Assembly (NCBI GenBank): GCA_020091685.1
Contig: CM034602.1
Span: 4,908,622-4,972,621 of the forward strand
Direction of reading: 5' to 3'
Length of the DNA: 64,000 nucleotides
From: Lutjanus erythropterus
Taxonomy: Eukaryota > Chordata > Actinopteri > Lutjaniformes > Lutjanidae
The notes beneath the pieces are model-generated. The model worked only from the letters and a program-made list of their open reading frames with translations, was not told the origin of the DNA and did no database searches. Shown here piece by piece: positions 49,600-60,930 of the stretch; the first letter of the stretch is position 1; each line of letters starts with the position of its first letter. The position numbers were made by a program, and so were the translations under genes.

Positions 49600-50010
49600 C
49601 CCCTTTGTCAGTTTGTCTGTAATCTACGCTTTTATCCACTAAGGCAATGGCAGTATCCTCCAGTGTCTGATCCCAGTGCATTAGTGTGGCATTTCCCGCA
49701 TCGGGGTCACATCTCTATCAGCTAATTACAGCTCATTTCTCTTTAAAGGCCTCACTGTGAGCTGCAGGGCCGGCTAAGCAAAGGGGACATTTTCTTCGCC
49801 ACACTAGGAGGAAAGCCTGTAGATGCCAGTCACAATTAAAGTCAATATGGCCCTGAGCCGCTCCACACTGTGCCCATCACACTTCCTACCAGCCAATAAG
49901 ATACAGCTTAAATTATTCATTATGAAATTAATGCATGTTTCCATGTTGATTCCCTTAATTGAGGAACCAGCGTAGCTTGCGGTAGAGTCGTAGCTATTAA
50001 AGCTACGTCC
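49600..50010. other. Repeat-poor stretch, candidate conserved non-coding element
   Basis: Complex sequence with agctaattacagctcatttc, homeodomain-type TAATTA words and CpGs, no repeat signature and no coding frame. Confidence 0.25.
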
Positions 50011-51607
50011 TACAGATATATATGTTGTATATGGATGAGGTGATGTAGCGGTTGTTCCATAAGCCAGCACAGGAGCTCGCTCAAATACAAACACACACCC
50101 AGGGCAACTGCCAAATCCACTCACTTCATCTAAGGGAAAAATTTATTCACTCACAAATTGAGTGAGAAGAGTAATATGCTCAAGCTCCCCCTCGCAAAAC
50201 GTTCATTTACCCTCCCTCCACCCTTCAATTAATTTTTTTATTTTCTTTTGGAGATATCCAGTAGGGTTTTTATGCAGAATTTAACAATTTTAACATCCTC
50301 ACCTTTCAAAAAAAAATAACGATACTTCCCCAACAGCACTACTTGAGGACTGTTGTGATTTCCATAAGTACTGTCATTCTTGAATTAAATCTGACACGAT
50401 GTCTTGCGCGGCAGAAGAGGTAATGTCTTGATTTAGCTGCATAATATTAACTCGCCACTCATGAATGATTAATTCAGAGCAAAAATCTGGATTATTTAAA
50501 TAAGTTTGGATGCTCTGGCAGGATATGCGAGAGAGCTGACAGAGACTTTCTTGTTTTGTGTTTGTCCTTCAGTCTGAAGTTGTTAACTTCAATCGGCTGT
50601 CATATGTTAAAATTAAAACATATAGAAAGTGATCACACTCAAAATAAAACCTTTAATGTGATTATTTTAACAACTGAAGGAGTCACACAAGTGAGTAATT
50701 CAGGTAGCTACTGAGTCTCAATTTAAATTGAAGTTTGGTTTGATTCTCTTACAGCTGCCTTTTTAATTAAAATTGGATTTAAAATATGCAAAAAAAACAA
50801 GTAGATGCCTCATGTAGGTGAAGGAAAAAAATGGATGATTGCATAAGTAAATGTTTTCATGGCTGCTCATCAAAGCAGCAATGGCGGGACGTGTTATTTT
50901 CCTAAGCTCCTTTGCTTTTTGCACAATAGCCTGTGAATTCATTACAATAATAATGGTGAGACCTCAGTGTTTCTTCCTAATCAGAAGCTGGTGGTTGCAT
51001 TATGCTCAAGACGGAAAAGGTTTCTTAATTTTGGATGAAGAAGAATTGAACAACACTAGTTCACAGAAGACAAATGTGGATCTTTACTACGAGTTATCTT
51101 AACTGTTATGTGGGCACTTTATACTATGTAGTGCAAACAATCACAGCGTTTTTTTCCTTTCAGTCTGAGCGAAGCAACTTTTAAGAATGAGAAGTATTTG
51201 GGGCTATTTTCACTGAAGTTTTAATACTGCCTCAGGGACTATTTTGTGTACTGAAGATCTAAAGCAGAGCTTAAATACCATGAACAATTAATTTGAAATA
51301 AACTTTAATAAGCTCAAAACTGCTACAGAGATATAATTAACTGAATATTGTTTGTAAAGAGCAGCAACATATGCCTTTTTATTGTAAATATCTGCGTAAT
51401 TAGGCTCAAACACACAGTTAGGCACAGTTTTGTATTCTTTCAAATACCTCATTAATTGTTTAGGCTGTTATATGTTTAAATTCTTGTTTTGTCTCAAAAA
51501 CAGTCCAAAAAGAACAAGGTCATATCTGACATTATTGATTCATAAATCACTTTAATGATCAGATATCAAACTGGCAGTGATGTGTGGATCAACTAATCAA
51601 TTAATCA
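50011..51607. other. No gene seen in this intronic stretch
   Basis: AT-rich sequence without recognisable repeats. The 83-codon frame at 50,851-51,102 has no family resemblance. Confidence 0.55.
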
Positions 51608-52342
51608 GCAACACTTCGATAATCATCGTTAATAAATGGTAAATTAATTCAACTTTGATTAATAGTTATTCCTCTGTTAACAAACATCTACAAGATAATT
51701 AATTATGCTAACTATTAGTAATGCTTTAATTTATGTTATTTTATTTTATTTGTGTTATATAAAAAATTATCCATTATGTACTGTATCATATCTGATAAGA
51801 GACGATCACAATTACACTGTGATTAAAGTAGTAACCTTTACTGTTGTGCACATTATAACATTTTATGTACTATATGAAATATTTGTTAATGATTATGAAA
51901 TTATTTTTAAACCTTTAAGAAACCTTAATGTTAACTTTTGTTATAATTATGATGAAGTATTAGTTTATAAGCCATCTATTAACATTATTCAATGCTATTA
52001 TTAAGTTGAAACTGATATTTATTATACCCTATGTATGTTGTTACATCATTGTAACATAATGTGATGTTACATCACATTGCATCACATCACGTTATGTTAT
52101 GTCATGTTATGTTTCGTCACTTTATGATACGTTACATATGAGTGGTTAACAAGCACTGTGTAGTGCATCTATAAACATTATCTGGATGGCCATTATAAAC
52201 CTGCATATGATGTTTATAAAATTTTACAATTACTCTATAAAGCACCTATAAATATTATGTGGATTTTTGTTAAGAGTGAAGTAACTAAGGTTTAATAAAC
52301 TATCAATTCACCCTTTATTAATGACAGTTATAAAGTGTTACT
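51608..52342. mobile_element. AT-rich inverted-repeat element, 'agtaacacttta' type
   Basis: The right end, on the reverse strand (agtaacactttataactgtc-attaataaagggtgaatt), aligns with the left end (aacacttcgataatcatcgt-taataaatggtaaatt) with few gaps. A block of gttatgtcatgttatg-like words lies at about 52,020-52,140. The 99-codon frame at 51,705-52,004 is compositional. It is related to the 23.8 kb element. Confidence 0.6.
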
Positions 52343-52689
52343 GATTAATTAAATAGTCATTGCAGCAGTCTGAAGCATCTTAGGTCTAAGCCTTTTTACC
52401 ATTTTATAGCCATTTTTTATAACAGTCAGTGAAACAAAGTTTGTCATCTGAAAATTTAATAAAATATCTCCAGAACTTCTGAGTGGAAAAAAGAAAAAAT
52501 CTTCTTTGGCCAATTGCTTGAAACAGACTTTCTTAAAGCACCTCATGGGGCCTTGTTAGTGCTGGCCTTTCAGTCTTGCAAACTAAACAAACTAGAACAA
52601 GCCAGGTTCAGCCCACACGCTAAAGCACTCATCCAAGATGAGGATCCAGTATAAAATTCACAAGAACAAGCCCTGTGACCTTCAGCGGT

Positions 52690-52900
52690 TATTGTTTCTC
52701 CTGCCTTTATTGCCACGGCTGCGGTGTTTTTCAGTTTTGCCAGTGTAGCAGCGAGTGGTGCTCCGGAGCACCGAAGGTTGGCATCTCCTGCGGTGTTTGG
52801 AGAAGAGTCCATGTGTGACCGCGTGCCCCCGCGACACAATCGCCTCGAGTCCTGAAGGCTCTGTCAGCAAGTTGTCCCCAACCCGAAAGATCAGGACTCA
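52690..52900. other. CpG-rich patch inside the putative intron
   Basis: About 200 bases with a CpG density well above the surroundings (gctgcggtg, ctccggagcaccgaagg, gaccgcgtgcccccgcgaca, cgcctcgag). It could be a small alternative promoter or exon; no clear donor or family resemblance was seen. The long open frames through it are probably due to GC content. Confidence 0.25.
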
Positions 52901-52973
52901 GAGTGTAAGGGAGGGGGGTGCACAGCTTTATGGGGCAAAGCAATACACAGACAAACATACATTTTGTCTGTTG

Positions 52974-52975
<2 letters not shown>

Positions 52976-53009
<34 letters not shown>

Positions 53010-53019
53010 GTGTGTGTTT
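52976..53019. repeat. (GT)n microsatellite
   Basis: About 22 units with one gcgt interruption. Confidence 0.95.
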
Positions 53020-53309
53020 GCAGCAGACCTCCCGCCTGTGGAGCATTTTCTCTGAGCCTTGGGGGGAAAAAAGGAAACGGCCATTCCAGCAGCTCTCTCT
53101 GGGGGAGCTCAATCTTTCACAATCTGGCTGTTCTGCTTAGTTACTTTCTGCTCTCAAACACTCAAGATGCAGTGCAGCTGTTTCAATACATACATCTGAT
53201 TTTTAACCACTCACTACTGTGTCATTCCAGTTTGTTAATGGGTTAAAAGGATTAAGTCTTTTATTGTTATATTCCATAAGGCCATGTATTTCTAGACTGT
53301 ATTTAATAA

Positions 53310-54045
53310 TAACTTAGGGATGTTAATGATCAATTATTAATCAGTTAATTGCCATTAAGAATGAATAATTGTGCCTCATTAGACATTGTTTTGTCTGGCG
53401 GAGCCATTTGTGAAATAAGAAAAGATAAACTTAGATTTAAGTGAGAAAAAAATGTGAGAATGTGCATTTTTTTTAAAAATCTTGATTAATCAAATGTTAG
53501 GGCATAATACCAACATTTTCATTAAAAAAGAGCAATGTATAGACTCATACAAACATAATGCCTTTCAGTCATCACTAGAAGTATGTGCTGGTGGTTGTAT
53601 GTGAGACCCCTGCCCTCTACCTGTATTTCCTCATTTTCTCATTATCATGCCATGCATGGGACGTTTAGGTCCAGCCCAAAACATCAGTATTTTATGTCCT
53701 GGCACCTTTCTGGTGCATTCATGAAAAATCCTACCTCTGAGAGCTGTCTAGCCAAATCATTACCAAGAATTTGTGGAGAGCAAATAGAAACAGGAACCAA
53801 TCACCAACTATATTGCTAATCAATTAAGTGGAGTAATTTTTTAGGAAAAAAAAGTCAAAATTATTTGATTCTGTCTTCTTAAATCTAAATATTTTCTGTC
53901 TTCTTTAGTAATTTATGACAGTAAACTGAATATATTTAAGTTATCAGTTATTCAAGACAATAACTGACAGATGAATCAGTTAATCAAGAAAATAACTGAT
54001 GGATTAATCAACAATGAAAATAAGCATTAGTTGTAACCCTGATTT
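53310..54045. repeat. ATTAATC-type repeat copy with internal insert
   Basis: The left part (gatcaattattaatcagtta, then taattgtgcctcattagaca) and the right part (gtaaactgaatatatttaag, gataaatcagttaatcaag-like words, ttagttgtaaccctg) surround the dispersed repeat at 53,505-53,820. The word aattgtgcctca-t-gacatt also occurs at 58,668-58,690. Confidence 0.5.
53505..53820. repeat. Dispersed repeat, copy 2 (pair with 24,270-24,520)
   Basis: Longer copy of the same family, with accaacattttcattaaa, gcaatgtatagactcata, gggacgtttaggt, tctggtgcattcatg and gaatttgtggagagc. It is flanked on both sides by ATTAATC-type repeat, so it may have inserted into one. Confidence 0.55.
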
Positions 54046-54579
54046 GGTATATGTGTCCCTATTTGTGACCAGATGCCTCAGGACTGGGGCGATTCATCCA
54101 TGTAATAGATGTCATCAATTACAAAAATACGTTGATTTGCGTATTTTGCTTGGACGCGTTGTTATGAACTGTTGCGCCTGGTCAGAGCACAGATTCACCT
54201 GGAGAACAAGCTGCAGAGAGCAAGTCTCGCCATGATCATCTGAAGTGTGGGAGTATTTTAAACAGAGGTGCAACAGTCTCTCTTTCTTTAGCTCCACAAA
54301 CTGGAATTGACTTTTTTTTTCCTCTGACCCACAGTGATCGTCTTACCTGCACATGACTCCAGTATTGAAATAACTTCATGTCATAACCAGTTCTTTAAGT
54401 CAAAACTGAACACTGTGAAGGGTTCAGTGAAGGGTTGACAGTGATTGGTTATTCAATTAATATGCATCGTAGCTTCTTTTCATTTAAGGTCCAGTATTTT
54501 TTCGGATCAGGCATTTGACATGGAGTCTTTTAAAATATGACACCACTATCACAGTTCTAATTTGCTTTGTGTGTCTATT

Positions 54580-54855
54580 TTTCAGGATTATTTAATAAAA
54601 TATAAAAATATCAATGAGACAAGTCTCAAAATAATCATTAGTTTCAGCCCTAAAATACCTGCAAACCTGATCATCAGCCTCAGCTGCACTTTATCTTCAG
54701 TGCTAATCAGCAAGTCAACGTGGTGAACATGGTACAGTGCACCTGCTAAACATCGACATTTAGCATTGCTATTGTGAGCATGTCAGAATTCAGATGTTAG
54801 CGTTTAGCTCAGAGCACCGCTGTGCCTAATCAGAGCCTCACAGAGCTGCAAGCTG
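54580..54855. repeat. Two adjoining repeat fragments
   Basis: 54,580-54,655 ends in aataatcattagtttcagcc, the end of an ATTAATC-type repeat. 54,686-54,855 has ggtgaacatggtacagtgca, cctgctaaacatc, agcattgctattgtgagcat, gttagcgtttagctcagagc, accgctgtgcctaa and cctcacagagctgcaagc, which I recognise as another frequent fish repeat. Confidence 0.55.
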
Positions 54856-56006
54856 CTCGATCCCCAGCCTAGTTAGTTTGAAATCAACAAAACTTCCAGC
54901 AGCACACAGAAGAAACAGACCGACAAGAGAGACAAAACGACGTGCCGCTTCAGAATCACTGTTTTACCATAATCAAGTTCCATTTGATCGTATTTTTTTT
55001 AACAGATAAAGCGTCAGTATTCGGTGAATGCTTTTCAGTTTACTTGTTTGCACAGGCTGCGGATTTCACTTCACTTCTGCTAATGTGCTTGATAAGCTTC
55101 AAATGCACAGAAAAAACTGAGCTTAACATGAATCACAGTCAATGTCAGAACAACTTTGTCTTATATTGTTGCACTTTAGAGGCACTTTGAGGGAATGTGA
55201 TCAAGGTTATATCAGAGAGATTAAATTGGTTGCTTTCAGAGCGAGAGATAAATCGATATAAAACTGATGTCAGGCATTAATTGTTTTGATACAGGTTATA
55301 TGCTGTCTGTCTCTGGTCGTACAGGCTGCATTAGAGTGAAGTGATTTAAGTGACATTATATTAATAGCTTACTTTCCTGTTGTAGCTGAGTGAAATGAAC
55401 AGTGAAGGCACCTGTGAAGCTCTCATATCCAAAATGCTAATTTGTTTTTCTTAGAGACCATACCGCCCACGCTCGGTTCAGCTTAAAAATTATAATGGTT
55501 CTAATGAACAAGATGACTTTTAGATAACAGATATATTATTCATACGCAAAACAAAAACTGTGATGTAGTCAGAATCACATGGCTTTCTATAGCTTTTCTT
55601 TCAGATGGTGATAAAATGTAGAACTGGTAGTACTATTTGTCACAATCACACACGCTGAACGTGAGTGTCAGTCTGATCTGGCTTTGATTAGAACATGATA
55701 TCTGATTTTCTTTTTCCTCTAAACACAACCATTGGCAGGCTTTTTTTTTTTTTTTTCTTATTTTTTGGATGTTGCGAGAGAAGAGTGGGTTCTCATTAGC
55801 GAATGCTGATCCGAGTCCTTCCAAAACCTCTTTATGAAAGTCTGACGTTCTGGAGGCTGTTCCTCTTTGAAAACACGTCTCCTTAAAAAAGAAGAAGAAG
55901 AAAAAATTAATGGCGATTCTCCGCGACAGAGCTGGGGAGACGAGGCTAATGAGCTTTATAATGACGTGAGGACACACACTCGCGCTCTCACATAACACCC
56001 CGCCAC

Positions 56007-56014
<8 letters not shown>
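54856..56014. other. No gene seen in this intronic stretch
   Basis: Unique-looking sequence with T-rich and A-rich tracts at 55,740-55,757 and 55,884-55,906. Several CpGs lie around 55,910-56,000. Confidence 0.5.

Positions 56015-56035
<21 letters not shown>
56015..56035. repeat. Poly-A tract
   Basis: About 21 consecutive A. It may be the tail of an undetectable retro-insert, but no body was recognised upstream. Confidence 0.9.
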
Positions 56036-56037
<2 letters not shown>

Positions 56038-56599
56038 TGACCCAAATTAGGAGCCTGGGTGAACTTGGGTGCAAAGAAACAGCACTTTTACATTTTTAGC
56101 AACTACAATCAGTTGACTACTGATCTGTGTGTAGTGTGGACTATTTATCTCTGCACAGGATTTTGCCGTCATTATTAAGAATTTGTTTGTTTTATTTAAA
56201 AAGTCACACTGCTGGTTGACATTTCCTCTTGAAGGTAAATCAAACTTAATTTATTAGAATTTCTGTCCAATTTATTTAATTAGTATTTGTAGTGATGAAA
56301 ACAATGAAGAAACTAAGCACAAAAACAGAGGAGATACAAAAAAAAAACATTTATCCTGTGACCACAACAACAACAGGCCTACATTTAATTCATTCATTTT
56401 CCTAATACCTCTCCATCAACAGCCTGTGTGAAAATGAAGAAATAATCAATAAATTGATGAATAACATGAATGAATAATAATGTTTTTAGGACTGACAGTA
56501 TCACCTCTGGTTCAGAAAACTTTCCATCAATACAAGAAATGTTATACATCTTTACCCGATTTTAAACAATTCTTGGAGGAGAGTTGAGTTAATCCAAAT

Positions 56600-57090
56600 T
56601 TCAAAAGTATTTTGAAATATTAAGTCATTATTTTGAGAAAGTTTCTACTTTTATTTAAATACTAAGTCATTCCGACAAACTGACAAATTATTTTGAGATA
56701 TTGACCGATTATTTAGAGAACAAATTCTCATTATTTGAGAAAAATTCTCATTATTTTGATATACGAAGTCAATATTTTAAAATTCTAGGTAACTTTTTTG
56801 AGATGAGTGAATATTATATTTTATATTTTGAAATACTAGTTATTATTTTTAGATACTAATTATTTTTAGATACCAAGTTATCTTTGATATGCTAAGTCAA
56901 TATTTTGAAATGTTTGTAATTATTTTGAGATGCTAACTCATTATCTTGATATAATAAGTTAATATTTTGAAATATTTGTCATTAATTTTAAATACTAAGT
57001 CATAGTTTAGTAAACTAAGTCTATATTTTGAGATGCTAACTCAATATTTTGAGACAGTTTCTCACAATTATGACTTACAGGATCTTTCTT
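56600..57090. repeat. Irregular tandem repeat, 'ttttgagatactaagtcatt' unit
   Basis: More than 15 variants of tattttgagata + ctaagtca follow each other with variable spacing (about 20-35 bases), ending in gagacagtttctcacaatta and cttacaggatctttctta. This is a low-complexity repeat style known from fish. There is no coding content. Confidence 0.7.
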
Positions 57091-57151
57091 ATCACATTGA
57101 GTGCAGCAGAGAGAAAGGAAAACAACCATCGGCATAAAAAATATGAGGAGA

Positions 57152-57200
57152 AGTGTTCCTAATATTTTGTCCACCCCATTTATATCAGTGAGGTTAAACT
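57152..57200. repeat. 'gtgttcctaatattttgtcc' interspersed repeat end
   Basis: This word followed by accccatttatat is, from memory, a common fish repeat terminus. Its partner end was not found. Confidence 0.4.
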
Positions 57201-58614
57201 AAATCTATTAGTAACACATCTTTTTATGTTTTTTTTTTTTTTATTTCCATGTGCACATTCTGCTGAATGTAAATGACTGTTGATTCTTTCCTTGTCACTC
57301 TAAATCTTTTCTTACACTAAGTATTTTAGCTGCATCGACCATCAGTAAGCAGAGCACCTGCACAGAATCAGAACAAATGACCCCTTTTGGAGGTGAAGTT
57401 CAGGAGGGACATGTAGACAGGTTTCATGGCAGAGTTTCGTCAGGACAACAGCTGGCCACTGTAGGAATTCTGCACCTTGTTGCACCAACCAGCTTCTTCG
57501 CCTGGATTAGGGCTTTGCTGTCCATCTGTCGGGCGTCGGCTTACATTTAAGCCCTGCCATTTCACAGGCCCGGCTCCAGCCAGCTATCCCACCAGGCAGC
57601 TTAGCTTCTCAATGACACAAGGGTAACCTTTCTCTCGAAATTCAGCTAGACGACATTATAGCGGTGTGAAAGCGATCTTACTCGGGGAGCTAAAGGTCAG
57701 ACCCTCCTGGTTAAGATGGATTTAGCCAAAATGTGGCTGTCAATATATATGTTATAACTGTGAATGAGAACCAGTAAGCATCTTAAGAAGCAGTTGAGCT
57801 TATAATCTTGGCAGCTGGGTAGAATGTTTTTTCATTTTTAGGATGCACAGATTAATTTTGAAATGATAACAACACGGTACGGTGTCGGTTAAAAATTAAA
57901 GACACCAAAAAAACATTCTGCCCCTTATGAATTTGTTATATCTACTTAAGAAGGAGATCTGCTCACTGCAAATTGTCTTGGATAGACTATTACCGTCATA
58001 CAAATAGTACAGTAAATAACATTCTGCAGCTGGGTCTGCCCATTCAGGATTAGCCAGGCGGCTGACTAAGCAGTTTGCAGAGGAATGGGCTTTAAAGGCT
58101 TTTAACACTTTGTGCTGCAGATAACGTCAGCATCATGCAAGGGATTTCCCATAAGCTTACAGGTATTTAACTATGGTATTTAACAAGGCTCAAGAGTGAT
58201 GTCTTGTGACAGGTAAACCAAAGCGTTGGGTGATGGTTAAGTCCTAACAATACCCCTCCCCACTTGTGTTTGATTGTGCTTATTGTGGAGAACTTAATGA
58301 TGATGGACAGCCCCATTCAGGTGCAAGGAACGAGATTTAGCGGAGCGATAGCACCTTAACCTACACGTGGACAGAAAGTAATTAAAACGGCATACTACAA
58401 GTAGGCGCACAAAAAACCTGTTAAACATGGATTTAAATACAGCGAGTCAAAAATATCTTCATCCTGCTCAGAGAGACCCTACCCAGAGACTCAGAAGTAT
58501 TAAAAACGGTGCCTTGATCTTTTCGTGAGGCTTGTATTCATTATATAACTGTTAGCTTTAAAATATAGAGAACCAAAGATAAACTGCAGAAGAAAGAGAA
58601 ATTAGATGCTCAGT
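57201..58614. other. No gene seen in this intronic stretch
   Basis: Complex sequence, GC-richer at 57,370-57,720, with no repeat signature and no coding frame of interest. Confidence 0.5.
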
Positions 58615-58740
58615 CACAATTTAATTAAAATTTGCATTAATTGATAAATAATAGTCTAGAAATGGCAGTAATTGTGCCTCACTTGACATTTCTTTATCTG
58701 GGGAGGAACCATTATAGAATAGGGGCATTTGAACATTTGA
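58615..58740. repeat. Dispersed repeat fragment (pair with 53,337-53,430)
   Basis: Shares attgataaataatagtc-like sequence, aattgtgcctcacttgacat and ttatctggggaggaaccatt with tgaataattgtgcctcatta, gacattgttttgtctggcgg at 53.36 kb. Confidence 0.5.
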
Positions 58741-58860
58741 AATTGTTAGCATTTTCAAATTCTGATTAAGGAAAATGCACAAAATTTGCAGCCTCGAATG
58801 CAAAAATAAGGTGTCCCTCTGGTGCTCTTCAGTGTTTGGATCCAAAGTTTAGAACTGTTA

Positions 58861-58978
58861 AAGAAATCTGAGGAACACAATGGAGAAGCGATTGAAAAAG
58901 CCTTTAATAACTCATGGCTATGTAGTCATAGTAACATGCATTTCAGCCTTAATGGCTTAAACACACCTCAGATTTCTT
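58861..58978. mobile_element. Short fold-back element, ends aagaaatctgagg / cctcagatttctt
   Basis: Perfect 13-base terminal inverted repeats (58,861-58,873 and 58,966-58,978) enclose 92 bases without coding capacity. Confidence 0.5.
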
Positions 58979-59174
58979 CAACAATTAAAGAATAGATTCT
59001 ATTTTCTGATAAACACCAATTTCGTGATTAGATGGGGCTCCAATCTTTATTAGGTTCCAGACTCAAAACATGAAAATGTTTTGAGGAAAGGAGGTTGAAC
59101 GAAACCCTCATGTGGCAAATGTTTCTTCATTTGAGACACAAGTGCTCAGATTTTATTAAAACTTTCCAGTGAAC

Positions 59175-59290
59175 TTCAGGGTTTCCCCGAGGATGACTGC
59201 TTTGGGGAGGTGGACGGCTCGCCGGTGGGGGAAGGACTGATGGGCTCAGGGCTCCGGTCAGAGCAATTGGATTTCAGCTCTTTACTGCAT
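59175..59290. repeat. Probable repeat fragment, 'cagggtttccccgagga' type
   Basis: cttcagggtttccccgagga, ggggaggtgg and gggggaaggactga resemble a GC-rich fish repeat. Low certainty. Confidence 0.35.
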
Positions 59291-59424
59291 ATCTCTCACT
59301 CATTACCGATAGCCAGAATTAACTAAAAACATTCAAGGACTGTAAAATGAGATCAGTATACTCTCTGTGTGACTGTGTGAATACTGAACAACTGTTGCAG
59401 TGACCATTTTAACTGTGTAGTAGC

Positions 59425-59860
59425 AGTAGCAGATTATATGTAACTGGATTACATAATTAGGTAACAAGAAAAGGTAACTGCAGTCGATTACAGTTTCAGA
59501 TCAAAGTGGCATAATCAGATTAGATATACATTTAGTAAAAATAGGGATTAGGGATAAGTGTGCATAATATGTGCATTAAAAAGGAAGGAAGAGCTGGAAA
59601 ATTAAAAAAAATTAATTCACCTAAGAACAATCATAAATCATATTATAATTGGCTAAACAATTTCACCACATTTGGTACTGAGGTAATCCCAAAGTGACGG
59701 AAAGTAATCAACGGTGGTGGAAAGAGCACTGAAAATCTGTTCTCGAGTACAAGTACTGTTACATTGCTCAAATATTATGCAATTACAAGTGAAAGTACAA
59801 AAGTAATACTCGAGTAAAAGTACAAAGTACTTGTCACAGAAGTTTCAGTTACTTTTAACT
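59425..59860. repeat. GTAATC-type repeat fragment followed by 'aagtactgttac' repeat
   Basis: 59,425-59,715 has atatgtaactggattacata, aaaggtaactgcagtcgatt and cataatcagattagatatac, like the 607-1,429 element. 59,712-59,860 has ggtggaaagagcactgaaaa, gagtacaagtactgttacat and actcgagtaaaagtac, another common fish repeat. Confidence 0.5.
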
Positions 59861-60359
59861 GTTCATGTCACTGTCACGTCTCCACAATATGGTTGCAAAT
59901 ATTGTGTTTTTTTTCCCTCATTTTGATTTTTTTGATTGTTTTTTTTTTTGTCTTTTTTTCATTTTAAGTTTTTATTTCATTATTCAACAAATGTGTGGTT
60001 AAAAATTCTTAACGGGAATTAATCGATCAAAGTCTCTGAACATGAAAACTTTACAACAACAGCGTGTTTTTGTCTTTGAAGGGGAGTTATAGGGGTCCAG
60101 TAGAGGGAAGGTAAGACGACGACACTGAACTTGACTTGTAACCAATTAACCAAGTGGGACCAATTAACCATCACAGATGATTATTTTGTGCAAAGGGATG
60201 CAAAAAAAATTACTTATCATGCATTTAATTATGACTGTACATCCACTGATGAGATGGTTACTCTTATGCCACTCTGTGGTAACAAGAGCATAGGGCACCA
60301 TCTTCCTCCGATATGAAGCAGCATCTTCAGGATCCCAGTGGATTCTGTCATAAAGGCAT

Positions 60360-60930
60360 TAATCTTGCCATTCATTGATCTAGTTATTACTGGTCTTGGA
60401 CCGGTGGGTCCTCATTTATTGAGCACCGTTGTCTCACTTCTCCTCGACCACATTCATTTCTTTGAGAAGCACGCCCCTCTCACTTCACCTCAATTAATGT
60501 AATTCTCCGGGAGCTCACTGGAGTGCTGATTGGAATGAAGAACTGCATTCAGACTACATGCCTGCGAGGGAATGATAACACCAGATCATTAACAAAACAG
60601 AGCCACGAATGTTTACCCGTGGATGGCATTCTTCATCTTAATGCGTCCCCGTCTTCACCCGTTTCCCCTGCACATTCGCCGCCAAAGCCATGTGCAATAA
60701 ATGTCGGAGCTGTGCCGTCATGAAAAAAACATGGGCACGCATTTTGAGGGAACGACTGTGAAAGCTAGGGTAACATTGTCTCTTTCTAATGGATCCCGAA
60801 ATTGAATTTGATCGTGACTGTGTTATGATTGAGTAATCAAGTGCGGTGTTATTTTATGGGGATTTTGACCCTGTGCAGAGGAGTTGCATGGGCTCATTAA
60901 GAAGCCCAGCTGGGGTGCTGAAGTTGCAGT
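60360..60930. other. Repeat-poor stretch about 2.5-3 kb upstream of the coding exon
   Basis: Complex, CpG-containing sequence without repeat words or credible frames. It is a candidate intronic regulatory element of lingo1. Confidence 0.25.

Noticed and set aside
51705-52004. Membrane protein of 99 residues
   Set aside because: Hydrophobic Tyr/Ile/Leu/Asn-rich composition is expected from AT-rich transposon interior.
52755-53246. 163-codon plus-strand frame
   Set aside because: It runs through the GT microsatellite (Cys-Val alternation) and a CpG-rich patch; no family resemblance.
56015-56035. Processed pseudogene tail
   Set aside because: Poly-A is present, but no gene-like body or target duplication was recognised upstream.
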